From Jacaranda mimosifolia (taxonomy: Eukaryota > Streptophyta > Magnoliopsida > Lamiales > Bignoniaceae): a stretch of DNA of 64,000 bases. The notes beneath the pieces were generated by a model. The model ran no database searches. It was not told the origin of the DNA and was given only the letters and a program-made list of their open reading frames with translations. The stretch covers positions 11,017,001 to 11,081,000 of the forward strand of contig CM032128.1 of NCBI GenBank assembly GCA_018894105.1, given 5' to 3'. Positions 34,369 to 46,929 of this stretch are shown piece by piece. Made by a program: the position numbers and the translations under genes. Position 1 is the stretch's first letter. Every line of letters begins with the position of its first letter.

Positions 34369-36420
34369 CACTATAAAAAATTTACCACAACAAAATCAAG
34401 CATTAAAGGTTCTAAAAAATACCACTTAAATAATTGTTATAGTGGCAATTTTATATTGAATAATATTTTTTGAAAGTGCCACTTGTAGCGGTGTAGCTAA
34501 AGTATAAATGTCAATAAATTATCTTTATTTTTGCATTAATAAAATGCAATAAAAATCGCATCAAATGGCATATTAAAATATCATGGAAAATACATTAAAT
34601 AACATGCTAAAGTGCTATTAAAAATTATTTTAAATGACACGCACATATACCACTAAAAATTGCATGTATTGGCAGGTGAAAATATAACAAAAGTTTATAT
34701 AAATAACAAGGTAATATGTCATAAAAAATACAATAACTAGCATATTAAAATGTCACAAAAATACTTTTAAATGGCATACTAATGTGCCACAAGAAATGCA
34801 TATAGTGATGTTAAAATGCTGCAAAAAAATTTCCTTTAGATGATATACTAACATATCATAAAATTAATTAAATAATATGCTAAATTAAATGGCAATGAGA
34901 TTCTTTTGAGTAGCATTTTAATTTGCCTCTAGCATCCTATATATGAGATTCCAATATGATCCAATTGATTTGTATAAGACTTGAACCTGCAACATATTAT
35001 TAGGAAATATATAAGCTTACCGTCAAACTACCTACTAAATGTTCATTATAAATTTTCAAAAATATTATTCTATTTTTATACTTTAAAAGCATATTTTGTC
35101 AATTATTTAAATATATGCTCGAAATTATTTTATTAAATAATATATTAAAAAAAGGGCGAGACATTAAATTTAGAGAGAAAATATCCAGAAAAATAATGTA
35201 GAGGTGAGGAAAAAAATGGGCAAAAACTTAAATTTTTTATACTTCTTGAAAAATATGGTTAATTTAGTTGATACATTAAAATTATATTAAGTAGTTAATT
35301 TAATCAATACATTATGATAAGATATTAATTTATAAATTTTACAGTTACTAATAATAACTATAAATACTTTATCTATTTTTGTAATATTTATTTCATGTCA
35401 CACCATAAATAAATTATGAGTGAATTTTTTTTTTAAGAAAAGGGTAGTGATGCTAGTTAAATGCTTTTTAACATATAGCTGTTAGTAATTTTAATAAAAT
35501 TAAGTTTTTATAATATTTATTAATCAATTACCACTAAATACTATATTATAGTGGCATTTTTTATTACTATCACTATATCATAATGTGCCACTATACTATA
35601 AAATGAAGTCAAATAAGTGTCACTAAATAACTTGCGGTACTTTTTACAAATGGCACCATAAATAAATATGAGTGACATTTTTTAAGAAAAAATTAGTGAT
35701 ACTGCTTAAATGCCTTGCAAATATATTTATGTTGGTATTTTCAATCAAATGTTACTATTTTTTTGTCACTTATTAATCAAATGCCATTAATATATTGTAT
35801 TACAGTGATATTTTTTAATAACTATTACCATATTACTTTTGTGTATCATTACACTATTGAATGTTACTAATTTAGTATTGCTAAATATTTTGTGGCAGCC
35901 TTCTAAGTGACAACATAAATAAAATACGAGTGACACTTTTTAAGAAAAATTAGTGGCACTAGTTAAATGCCTTAAATTATTTTTTGTTGGCTTTTTTAAT
36001 CAAATGTCATTATTTCATATGTCATCTAATAATCAAATGCTACTAAATATTTTATTATAGTGACATTTTTTATAACTATCACTATAATATTACTTTTGTG
36101 TGTGATTGCGTTATAAATGTCAATAAGTTAGTGTCACTGAATACCTTGTGACACTTTTCTTCAAATCTTTAACTACATACCAGTGGCATTTTTTTGAAAA
36201 AAAGTTAATGTCACTAGTTAAATGTCTTTGAAATACATTTATCTTGGCATTTTCAATCAAATATCACTATTTTGTCTATCAGCTAATAATCAAATGCCAT
36301 CAAATAGCAAACTATAGTGGCGCATTGTTTTACAACTATATCACCATAATACTTTTTTGTGTCATTATATTATAAAATGTCACCAACTTAATGCTACTAA
36401 ATGCCAATTTTCTTGTAGTG
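34369..36420. mobile_element. Non-coding CACTA-like element
   Basis: Left end CACTATAAAAAATTTACCAC and reversed right end CACTACAAGAAAATTGGCAT. Flanking trinucleotides are ACT and ATT, a 2/3 match to a 3-bp duplication. The interior is packed with variants of 'agtggcatttt', 'tagtgacact' and 'caaatgccact' in both orientations. There is no transposase or captured gene, so it is a deletion derivative. Confidence 0.7.
34950..35041 (-). repeat. Possible SINE/tRNA-like fragment
   Basis: On the - strand 'ggtagtttgacggtaagc' is followed by 'gcaggttcaagtctta', resembling A- and B-box promoter motifs of a tRNA-derived SINE. No tRNA cloverleaf can be drawn with confidence. Confidence 0.3.
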
Positions 36421-36875
36421 ATTATTATATTAGTAATAAAATAATAATCGATAAAATAAAAATGATCACTAATGATATGTATTAAATGACAATAATTTTT
36501 ATTTTGTCACTAATTTTTTTTAAATGATAATAATTTTTATTTTATCACATCAATATGACTTAATAATGATATCAACTAATGTTTTAGTTGTCACCATTGA
36601 CAATTAGTGACACTTCCATAGTGACAACCTAATGACAATAAGAATTGCCCCAAATTATTGTGATAAGATTTTAATTGTCACTAAGTTGTCACCATATGTG
36701 TGTCACTAATTGTCAGTGATAACAATTTAAATACTATTCTTGTCACTATTTAGTTTATAAAAATTATTGAGGTGACAAAACAAACTATTTTTGTCACCTA
36801 ATATATACAATTAGCGATGACTTTTGTATTATCACTCATTATTTTAGTACTAATTTATCATATTTTTTTTGTAAT
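36421..36875. mobile_element. Terminal fragment of another CACTA-like element
   Basis: Repeats of 'ttgtcactaa', 'agtgacaa' and 'tgacaataat' run up to a degenerate end 'tattttttttgtaat' near 36872. The pattern is that of a CACTA subterminal region, but its motifs differ from those in 34369-36420. The matching left end is missing. Confidence 0.45.
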
Positions 36876-38068
36876 CATGACTTTACATTACCAAATGTAT
36901 AAGAAAATAAAATTTTGTTTCTACTTGCAATTATAAATTTTAGCATATTAGTAAGTACTTGATTATAGTATTATCAAATTCTTAACTTTTAAGGTGAGCA
37001 TTGTTAATTTATACAAAGTTCAAAGCAATAGTTAAAATATTAAGAAGTTACGAAATTCTTGGATAGACTAACATAGTATATAATGGATAAATTCGACGAG
37101 TTATAGAATGATCCTTTTTAATATTGGGATTTATATGTCAATATGTTAATTGTAATATATGTGCCTGAATAACACACAATATCATAATGAGAAGTTGTAA
37201 ATAATTATAATCATTTAATTGAACTAAAAGTCTGAAATGACATACAAAAACTGTGCAATGTTAGGGATGTTATGAAATTTGAAAAACTGTTAAAACCGTT
37301 GCCTCTACCATACTAAATCTTTTTTGTCAATTTATGTTACACTTCTTGGTTTAGAAACTCCGTTAAGATCTGACTTTCTTATACAAATTGGTGGTAGTTA
37401 ATTCGAGGCTAATAATGAATAATGATGTGTATAATGTCTAAATGATTTATGAATGAAAATTTTGTCGTGGAGATTTCTGTATACTTACAACATAAAAAGA
37501 GAGGACGACTATTAGTATTGTCTTGTGGTCAAATGACATGTCAAGTTAAAGTTCATAAATAAAATTGTTATCATGGTATCACCATGAAAAGCAATTACAT
37601 TTTTGCCGTAGATATTCTACACTCGTAAAATCTTGAAAAATATCTCATTCTTATTTCCAGAAATGCAAAATAATGCATCGTTATGATCAGGATCGTTTCA
37701 ATAAAATTAGAGGCCTAAGACGAAACATGTAATAAGGACTTTCATTTATTTAATAAAAAAATTATATATTACAAAAAAATAAATTTCTAATATACATCTT
37801 TTTAGTAAGCATTTCGTATTTTATAGATGAAAAGAAATCTCATTTTCTTTTCATTAAAATATTACTATCTAAATTTTATTTTTTTGGCTTTTCTAAATGC
37901 AAAATTAACTACATGTTTATAATTAACATTTCATTTTCAATGAGAGCATATATAGCTAGCCCGTTCGACATTTTTTTTTTGAGATACTATTGGCCATAGG
38001 TAAAATTTTATTAATTTCAATTATGAAAGGTAGAGCCATTATATTGGATCTTAATATTTTAGAACTAT
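36876..38068. other. AT-rich intergenic DNA
   Basis: No gene, RNA or repeat was recognised in this 1.2 kb. Confidence 0.4.
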
Positions 38069-38600
38069 TGTGACCCACAAAGACCAAATAGTAAAATTGA
38101 GAAATAAAGTAAAGTAATTCATTGAAACTGACAATAAGATTTAATGTGGTTCGGCGATGTGCCTAATCCACCCGACAAAAAAAAAAAAAAAGAATTTTAT
38201 TAATTCCAAATCAAAGTGTCAATTACAATTTAAGTCCCACAAATCTCACGAGAACACCTAACATCTTCTTTCTAAACTCTGTTTTGAGATACTATCTCTA
38301 AAGCAGTATAGAGTCTATTGTCTAGGGTTTGTCTCTTGTTCGTTCTAATCAATCTGGAAGAAACTGGGTTTAAATACCGCAAAGAAAATAACAAAACGGT
38401 TTGTGGTCTATGTGTTGCGCTAGGCCATGCAAGACTTGCGCCCTGGTGTAGCATTACAGAATGCCGTTTGCCCTGTGCGTGGAACTTACGCCAAGGTACG
38501 TGGTTCCAATATGCCGCGCGCCCGGGCGCGGCCTCCTTGCGTACCTCCTTGCGTACCTTGCGTCATTTTATGCATGCATGCAAAGTTTCTACATGATGTA
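38069..38600 (-). mobile_element. Solo or partial Ty1/copia LTR, inverted
   Basis: The reverse complement matches the LTR of the copia element at 51254-56095 over its distal half. Shared blocks are gttaggtgttctcgtgagat, tttgtgggactt, gtcgggtggattaggcacat, cgccgaaccacattaaatct and aattactttactttatttc. The end would be TGTGACCC on the + strand at 38069. The remainder, 38400-38600, is GC-richer, unlike the 51-kb LTR, so this is a related but distinct family or a recombinant. No internal region is attached. Confidence 0.7.
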
Positions 38601-39264
38601 AATTTGGCCTGGTACTCTTCTATTATGATTATATATACCTGTGTACCTGAATAATTGCTAAAGATATAGCCAAACTTTTTAATCTTTAGAATAACTTAAT
38701 TAGTATGAGTGGATTTCTTTTTGATATGTTAAATTAAGATTTTAAAGACAATAAAGTAAAAATCAAAAAATGTATAACCTTAACAATAGTCGAATTTTAA
38801 TGCATTATATCAACGTATCCTTTATTTTTTAAGAAAATAATTGCATGTATTACTACATCAAAATATCTATTATTGATAATTAAGTAATAACGAGCAATAG
38901 CTATAATCCATTATTATAGAAACAGATGAATTCTTAAATAATATATGAAATTTGAATTCAAAACTTTGTAGCTTACCTTTGCAGCTTACTACTTGTTTAT
39001 AAACAACACTAAGAATGAAATGAAGATGTAAATGAGGCAGATGGTCACAGCAGAGAAGGAAGAAACGAAGGGAAAAACAGTGAGAAAGTTCGCAAAAGGA
39101 AGGCGAATTAGTGCGAGATGTGAGGGTGGTCCAACTTTTTCCTAAAAATCCAGGGAACGCGTCATTTTCGTCACGAGATCTGCATAGAAACCGGCCCACC
39201 TTGAATCATTACTCCATTAGTTGATAAAAAGTTTAAATTTTAAATATTGCCGCAAAGTCTGGTC
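38601..39264. other. Intergenic spacer
   Basis: AT-rich. A 109-codon frame on the - strand (38870-39199) has no recognisable domain and is not called. Confidence 0.4.
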
Positions 39265-39272
39265 TTCATTAC

Positions 39273-39939
39273 TAGGGGTGGGAATATGATAGGTTAGATT
39301 AATTTTTGCTTTAAATATGCAGGTTTGTTGTATAAATTATAAGTCTAAACTTAACATATTACGTGACATAGGCTTTTATTTAAGGCTAGACCTAGCCTTT
39401 TTAAATTTTTCCAAAGCTTAGGTCTAGCCTGAAAAAGCCTATTTTAGTTAAATTCTAATTAGACTTAAATTTTATATAGGTTCAAATTTTTAATAGGCTT
39501 AGGCCTTAATAAGTCTAAGAATTCTATAATTTATATTAAGCAAAAATAATTAGCAATTATAATACATTTATCTAAATAAAAAGAAAACCATAACCAAACA
39601 TTATTATAAGTTAAACAAAAAATTTGAAATAAAATGGTTATGTATTAATCAAGAATACAATATATAACTATATAAACTTAATTAAAATAAAATATAAAAT
39701 CAATTATATCAGTATTATAAATATTTAAATATATATATATATTATATAATTAAATTATATAGGCCGACCTGAAATGCTTTATAGGTTTTTTCAAAAGCCT
39801 ATATCTAGCGTTTTTAATTAAATAGTTTTTTTTAAAAGCCTAAACCTTGTCTATTTAATAAATAGGTTAGGCCATGTTATGCCTCAAATAGGCTAGGTCG
39901 TAGGCCCATGACGGGCCGCCTAACCTATTCTCATCCCTA
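39273..39939. mobile_element. Non-autonomous hAT-like element, family A
   Basis: Left end TAGGGGTGGGAATATGATAG and reversed right end TAGGGATGAGAATAGGTTAG. Flanking 8-mers TTCATTAC and TTTATTAT match at 6/8. The interior repeats 'ggctaggcct'-like and 'aagcctattt' motifs near both ends, as in the copy at 21094-21734. There is no transposase. Confidence 0.65.
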
Positions 39940-41100
39940 TTTATTATCTTAGAGCACAATCACATAATAAGTAAAATTAATTGTTTTTATATTATTAATT
40001 TTTATATAGAAATAGTAAAAAATATATATATACGATAATAACAATCAATTTGTCATGCAATCGATTGATTTAATTAAATAAGGTTTTGACTAAAACGTTG
40101 TACAAAATTGTCATTTTCTATGAGAAAAAATTGTCTATTTTTGTGAGAAGAAAGATAAGAAGAACAATGGGTCTCCTCAAAAGTAACTATATAAATATAA
40201 ATATTACTGATAAATTGGTTTAGTGATATTTTTATTTTATTTTATATGTGTGAAGTTTGGAGTTCAAAGCTAAATAACCTCAAATGCATAAAAGTGTGTG
40301 TAAATTAAAAAAAAAAAGAAAAATATATAAAATATAGACACTTGAATTATTAGAATTTTGATGTAGCTACCGTCCACATCACAAGTTTTTTCAAACCCCC
40401 TAACCAAAATTTCAAACGAATAAAAAACCGTCCACCGAAAATATTATTAACTCACGCATTTCTGTAGCAAACAAATTTAAACTTATAGTCAGTCTCATTG
40501 TACAAAATAATGAATCATACCGATAGTCATGAAGCAATAAAATTTATATAGCGGCTTTAATGCGGCTTCATTTGGAGGATGATTGGCGCAATTTATTCAG
40601 AATATAAAAAACAGCATTTTAATGCTGGACAGGCACATAAATGAATGGTTGCAAAAGGGAATCGACCCACTCACACCAGCTTGATTAGAGTTAAGAGATT
40701 TCAGAAGCAACAAGAAACGATCGAGGACCACATCCCCACATGCATCTATTCTGGAATTTGTGTAGTTTCCAATCTTTCCACATAAATTTTGTCCTTCGGG
40801 GTCGGGGGTGAATTTGTTTGAATTTCTGGGTTATGAAAAAAATTAAATATTACTTCTGTTTCATAAAAAGGTATGTGAAAATAAAAAGTTTGCCGCGGAT
40901 AAAATAGACCTTTAATTTGAATGTGGACTTTGTAATAGTTAGTACTTTCACATTTCAAAATCACACAATTAAATAAACAATATATAAAATTCAAACCAAT
41001 ATTTACATTTTAAAACATACGTGTACAATTTTTGACCCATTTTGAAAATTCATTCAAAATTGATAGCCACAAGTCAATACTTTTTGATAGAATTTCCTTG
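39940..41100. other. Intergenic DNA
   Basis: AT-rich, with short polypurine and (AT)n runs. No gene, RNA or repeat was recognised. Confidence 0.4.
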
Positions 41101-41700
41101 TTCAAAAGCCCATTTTGGGTTATCTTTAAAGTAAAACCTTATTAAGGAACCACATTTTTGTGAGAGCAATGCATTTATGTGCTTTAATGAGATCTAAATT
41201 TGATATATTTGTTTGTGACACGTGCTATAAGTTTTAGAATGGTAAGTGGTACCAAGAAGTGGTTTAAATTTGATGTATTTATTCATGACGCACTCAGCAA
41301 ACTTTAGAAAGTCGAGTGGCAAATTTGATATGGGCTTAAATGTGGGTTGGTACAAATAAGATGGATTGTTTGTTAAAAGGTCTTGGCTATTACCTTGAAG
41401 GAATCAAGGTATCGAAGGTGAAGTGGGCCACCAAAATAACGCCACTCAGGCCCAATCAGTTAAACTCTACCACTATTACTACCTCCATGTTTATCATTCT
41501 ATGGTATGCAATTTATATTATTTAAATATTTTCTTTGCATATTATCCTCTCTCACAAAGAAAATACTTACTTTTAGCGTTGGAAGATTTTTGCCAGAGAT
41601 TTCGATGCCCTACACTATTTATTGTAAATTTCAGGATTAGATTCTTGATTCATGCCGGAAGATGTCCGACTTTAGACTAAGAGCCCAAGCTTTGTTTGAT
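41101..41700 (+). repeat. Possible decayed gypsy LTR
   Basis: The layout resembles the promoter-proximal half of a plant gypsy LTR: 'ctctcacaaagaaaatactta', then 'tttttgccagagatttcgat' before a gag-like region. No boundaries or partner LTR can be fixed, so this is a low-confidence reading from context. Confidence 0.3.
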
Positions 41701-41749
41701 CACCATCTATGGTAATTTCTCTTTTGACCATTTTGTTTGTTTATGGAAG

Positions 41750-42560
41750 AAAGCATGATGGAAACATCATTGAAGTGAGTAGTTACACCACCCAATCCTC
41801 ATGATCGCCCGCCTTCGCCAATACCTGCAAACATAAGGGATGTGATGCTACCTAAGGAGACTCCAGATGAGTCGATTATTCCAATGACTGCCACATAATT
41901 TAAAGAGATGATGAAAGATTAGTGGAAGAAGATTATGGAGGAGCAGTAGAATCGACCTCTCTTACCATCTTTGGTTGCTCCTTAAGCAACATGCCCTAAC
42001 ATTCAAGACCCCACATTTGCAGATGTCTCAAAATAGCTTTTCCCTTAGAGCAAGTAAGTACGCCTTTAGAGAAAAATTGGACTCATGTGCGAGGTGGTAA
42101 CTTTGATGAAGTATAGTCCAGAGCAGCTTGAATACGACTCCAAAATTATGATAGAGATGAATGGTCCTTAGGAAGGCTTGCAAATTGCCAAGCAGAGATG
42201 ACGGAGTTATAAGAGTTGAGAAACCAAGCTAAAAAGCTTAGTCGAAACTTGGAAGAAATGAAGAAGAAAGCTATAGGAGGGGAATCTACCTTGTAATGAA
42301 GGTCTCCATTTCACAAGGAGATATTGGCATAAAAGTTACCAATAGGGTTTAAATTCTAGATTTGCCTATGATGGGAATAAAGACCTTTGCGAGCATAAGA
42401 TAGCATTTAAGAACATCATGCAATTACACAAACAACCCGATGAGATTAATAGTCGAATTTTACATTAACTGGTTCAATAATAAGATGTTAGAAGTATCGG
42501 AAGGTTGAACATGATGATAATCATCTTAAATTGTAGTGCAAGAAAGGGACCACTAGATTC
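41750..42560 (+). pseudogene. Degenerate Ty3/gypsy gag remnant
   Basis: Broken frames on the + strand keep gag-like order. An acidic/lysine-rich segment with coiled-coil character lies near 42190-42290. It is followed by SPFHKEIL, and then, in a shifted frame, by an MYDGNKD-like stretch with AFKNIMQLHKQPDEI. The 'SPF..EIL' and 'YDG..D' motifs are typical of the region just before and at the start of the capsid domain in plant gypsy elements. Frameshifts and stops are frequent. Confidence 0.55.
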
Positions 42561-42865
42561 AGCCATTATGAGAGACTCTCCCGTATATTTGGGATAGTTG
42601 ATGGAGATAGCATAAAGGTACATTCATGAAGAAGAGGTGAATTGAATGAAGGATGAGAAGTGGAGTAGGAATGTCGCCCAAGATAAGAAGAGGCCTCAAT
42701 GTTAGGAAGAACCAATAGAGGGGTTCGTTTGAAAGGGAATGACCGCAATCGCATGTGGGGAATTATAAGCATTATATGCCTTTGGTGATTTCTCAAGCAT
42801 GGGCCCTCATGGTGATTAAGCATAAGATCATTGTGAATTGACCTAGGAAGATGGGACTTATATTG
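42561..42865 (+). other. Continuation of the gypsy remnant
   Basis: Lysine/arginine-rich broken frames without a clear motif. A purine-rich 'aggaagatgggac' at 42846-42858 lies just before the LTR-like start and could be a decayed polypurine tract. Confidence 0.35.
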
Positions 42866-43935
42866 TGGCACCCCACTCGGGATATAGCCTAAAGCCGGAA
42901 TGCTACTTAATTCAATCCTATAGCATGCGATATCATATTCAATAGGCCCATAAATTTTTTTCAATAAACCACAACGGTCACCACTCACAGCATTCGTTAA
43001 ACTTAATACCATAATATCAGAGTGCTCAATTCATGCTACTAACTCATCAAAATCAGAATCAAGATTTCAACATAAGCAACATAGTTCATACAAAACTAAA
43101 AGTCTTACATTAATCCCCATAGTTTACACATTTCTAATACCAAAATATCATAAATGGTGAATTCATATATATACATCCATGCACCAAACTTTAATACAAA
43201 ACATCAAGTCAAAAACCCTTAGTCCAAGCCTCCAGTCTCATGCCTGTCTGAAAGGAAATAAACGGTACAAGGGTGAGTCATAAGGACTTAGTGAGGAATA
43301 AGGCAAAACAATAGATGACTGTCAAGAGTCAAACAATAACAATGGGGTTTAACAATTTGAAACTATGGAAGCACAATCATATGTCAGAATGAAGTAAAAC
43401 GACAATTTCCAAACATTTTGCAATTGCTAGGTTGGAAAGCTGTAACCATCAGCCCAAAAGGCCCGAGATCATCTCGACTGATGCTGTTCAGAAGGTATAG
43501 AGCGCCTCAACCGATCACAGCTCAGGAGGAAATATAGATAGCTCAGTTGGCCTTGAATATCAGCTCGATCTAGACTGGAAACTCACTACATCCTTATTAC
43601 TCCACGAGCAAAATATAATTTAATAGTACAAACCCAATAGAATATACATTTCAATAAAAGAGCAAAATATGCATATCAGAATAGCCTTATGCCTCCATAA
43701 CAGTACAATCGATCAATCAATAACAGTTCAGTGGCACGAGCATGATAGCTCGGCAATAATAGTAGCACAAGCATGATAGCTTGGCGAAACAGTGGCACAA
43801 GCACGACGGCTTGGCAATAACAAAATAGTAGCACAAGCACAACAATTTGGCAATAATAGTGGCACAAGCACGACAGCTTGGCAAAATAGTGGCACAAGCA
43901 CAACAGCTTGGCAAGGCTCTTGACCTAACAATTTT
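42866..43935 (+). mobile_element. Truncated gypsy-type LTR
   Basis: Begins TGTGGCACCCCACTCGGGAT, close to the TGTAACACCCC start of plant chromovirus LTRs. Downstream 'acggtacaagggtgagtcata' and 'gacttagtgaggaata' are typical of these LTRs. It contains a short tandem repeat (43731-43914) and stops where an inverted gag-only element begins, so its 3' end was lost or displaced. Confidence 0.55.
43731..43914 (+). repeat. 30-36 bp tandem repeat in the gypsy LTR
   Basis: Six copies of a unit like gtggcacaagcacgacagct tggcaa-taatA start at 43731, 43762, 43792, 43828, 43859 and 43889. The open frames on the - strand here are repetitive by-products. Confidence 0.85.
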
Positions 43936-43967
43936 CCTGTATCATTTGCAGTCAATATTTTGAACGA

Positions 43968-44222
43968 TCAATTTCCAACAAGGCAGAATAACTGAACAAT
44001 TATGCTATCAAGGAAAGCTACAATGCATTGAACAATTATGCCATCTTCATTTATATTAATAAAATGCGGCAACATCTTTTCCATAGCAAGCGAAAGAGCC
44101 ACCTCCGAAGATGATTGCAGCTTCTTGGACATATTTCTTGTGATGAAGCCAACACTTTTTGCTGCAGCAGTTGAAGAATTTGAGGTAGTAATTTTCAATG
44201 TAGCAGTTTTGTTGGCAGCCAT
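43968..44222 (-). pseudogene. gag N-terminus of the inverted gag-only element
   Basis: The frame starts MAANKTATLKITTSNSSTAA at 44222 and runs through KSVGFITRNMSKKLQSSSE. It is nearly the same as the copy starting at 16158 (MAANKTAALKI). After MLPHFININEDG the similarity ends. The shared Met supports the start chosen for both copies. Only about 65 family codons are present. Confidence 0.75.
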
Positions 44223-44278
44223 TTGATACTTCAGTCTTGATGAAGGAAAGAGATGGTCCCACTAGGTGTGCCAAAATT

Positions 44279-45048
44279 TGTAACAATAAATTTCCTTGTC
44301 TGCAAAATAAAATTACAAGACAAGAAAAATTGTACAAATAAAATAAAATTGAAACTTATCAGTCAACTGTGAATTCAATCTCTAATCTAATCCTTTGATT
44401 CTTCCCTTTCAAATATAATTTTGAGCTCCGCGAAGAACGCCTTAAACGCCATGGATCTCCTTTGAATTTGATTTGAACAAAATAACGCCAATTCGGGGGC
44501 TTCGCACCTTAATTTCGAATCAAACGCCAAAAATATATGGATTCCGCGAAAAACGCCTTGAATGTCGTGGATCTCATTTGAATTTGATTGAGAGAATTGC
44601 TGAACTCCTTCAAAGTTCCTCTCACTTGCTGGAATTTGTGTTGTGTGTTGAATGAGTCTTGGTCACCCCCTTTATATAGTTGCTTGATGAGAGATTTTCA
44701 GATTGACTTGAACTTCTTTGATAGTTATCTCTTTGATAAAATAATATCAAATATCAAGAGATAATATCAGATATATTTGATTTGATAATATTTAACATCA
44801 AAAGATAATATCAATATCAAATATCTTTGATTTAATTGGTCCATAGATGCAGACAGAGATCTTTGACACATGTCAATGCTTGATTTGAATATAAAATAAA
44901 TACTAAATTATTAATTAAAATTAACTATTTATCTTTTGGAATGAAATTTAATATATGCCAAAATTTAAATAGAAAATTTTAAATTAATATTTAATATATT
45001 ATTTTACATGTGTCACTTCTTAATTGGATAAAAATTGATATGTCTACA
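44279..45048 (-). repeat. LTR of the inverted gag-only element
   Basis: 770 bases versus 846 in the 15-kb copy. The upstream end is TGTCTACA at 45041-45048 on the + strand. It shares the TATA-like 'ctatataaagg' and the repeated 'ggcgtt...cgaa' blocks, with several deletions. Confidence 0.8.
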
Positions 45049-45607
45049 AATATTCTCACATGCTCCTTGAAGAATGTACCAGGTTGTTTGAATGTGTTGT
45101 GAATTTCCTCGTTCCAACGCTGTGGGAAAATACATTAAAACAAAAAAAAGTGGAGCCTTTCATTGGTATTTAACTATTTTTTCTTACCTTTTGGATTCCT
45201 TAATTTTGTTGTTAGCTGTAAGTAATATATTTTGGGGCTAATTAATCATAATATGAATTTATTTAATTAATTATACATTCAAGAATTAAATTAAGTTGAG
45301 AAATTTAGACATCACAAAATTTTTAATTACAACTCTAACAGTATAACTGATAATTTTAGCAATATCAAGTACATCATAGTGCAAAAAAATATCCAAAATC
45401 CAATTTTATCATATTTGCTAATCAACAAATTCTCCAAATACAATCAGCACTTAACGATGAAACTGAACTTTAATTAACACTGCACACATTATTAAATAGA
45501 AAAGCATGTGCAATTATTACACATTACATAGTAAACAGATCAAGAAACAGGAAATTGATGAATGGAGAAATCAAATATGAAAATCAGAAGTATTTAATAG
45601 TTAACTA
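45049..45607. other. 3' flank of the DUF247 pseudogene
   Basis: AT-rich spacer. It should include the former 3' UTR of the gene on the - strand. No other feature was recognised. Confidence 0.4.
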
Positions 45608-46929
45608 TTAGGATTTATAACTTAAGACACTGAAGACTGTCTGAGCGATGGTGAGAACAAACAGGAGAATTGCAGCAATGACAGATAGAATGGCCCATGG
45701 ATTAGTGAAATAGTTGTGCATAAGATTAGCCCGCCACCTGTGCCATCGCTTCTGGCAATACTCGCTCACCTGCTGATGCAAAGGGCTTAAGGCTAAGCTG
45801 CTCTCGGGATCTATAGTGATGTCCTTGGACAGAGAGTTAAATAAGTTGGCCACGGCCTTGTCGCTCCCGATGGCATTGCGTATGATCCGGCACGAGTGCA
45901 GTATGCTCACATCTCTGACATTGTCAATTATGCTGTCCATGAAAACTATGTACGAAGTCACCTCATTGCCTGCCCCAATATGGAACCGCTCAAATGCCGT
46001 CAGATTTAGGTACTGTGATTCTAAAGCATCATCTACGACTATTTGGGGAAGCGCAAGTATCCCATCTTTGAATGAGATGTCCTTTAGGCTTCTTGTTTTG
46101 CTTTTCCTGATCTTGATTCCGGCTTCGGTAAGTTCTGTGGCAGAGCGGATGATATCATCTTCGTCGAAGATGTTGTCTGATTGTTTGGAGGTGCGGCCTT
46201 CGGTTCTGGAATTCTCATCGGAGTAATTAGGAGCTATCCAGAGCAGGCTGTCTCGGTACATGTCTTATATGTGCAAGCAATCGCCCAGCTGGCCCATTTT
46301 TTGGCTGCCGCGCTTTTGAGAAAAGAACTGGAGGATGAGCTTAGTTACCTCGCCTTGCTGAATATAAACGTATAGGACATTAGTTAAAGTCACAACCATA
46401 GTTATATCTCCACCACGGGCTTTCTATAGATAGGTCACTAATTAGTTGATGCCACACCAGTATATAGTTATATCTAAAAACAAATTAGAACACTAAGTTT
46501 CATTGGCTTATGATTCTTGAAACACAAAAGAACAAATCTTCACATTGATTCAAAACTTCAATTATAAAATAAAACATGAATGAGAGTCGAGAGACATATA
46601 ATAGTGCCATCACAAGTCCACAAAGAGGAATGTATAAAAGGAAATTACAGAATGTCATCACGAGTTTCACCTAATGATTTCCTAAATAACCAAAAAATAC
46701 TACTATTTATAAGTTGGAATAAAATGAGATAGAATTAAAATACTTAGGTCAAGTCCTAGTGATAGCGTATTACTAGTGATAGCATATTACAATCAATAAT
46801 TAATCGGGGGTCATATGAATTTTCTTAAAATATTATATACAAAAAATTACTAATTATTGAAAGCTTTAATTAGCAATTACTACTTTTAATTTGTGATAGA
46901 AATTTTTTATAATAAATTCAGATGATTAC

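Larger units (their letters stand above)
43968..45048 (-). mobile_element. Inverted partial copy of the gag-only retrotransposon
   Basis: On the - strand this holds an LTR (44279-45048, starting TGTAGACATATCAATTTTTA) followed by the conserved post-LTR sequence and the first part of gag. It is the same family as 15243-19357. The remaining interior and the other LTR are missing, so this is a 5' fragment. Confidence 0.8.

Noticed and set aside
34950..35041. Possible tRNA gene on the - strand
   Set aside because: B-box-like motif only; no acceptor stem or anticodon arm can be formed, so listed only as a weak SINE-like fragment.
38870..39199. 109-codon - strand frame
   Set aside because: No domain, no splice or promoter context, surrounded by intergenic DNA.
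43676..43955. Three overlapping - strand frames with repeated CACAT/Cys-Leu motifs
   Set aside because: Translation of a 30-36 bp tandem repeat within an LTR.
45816..46226. 136-codon + strand frame
   Set aside because: Shadow of the DUF247 exon 2 on the other strand.
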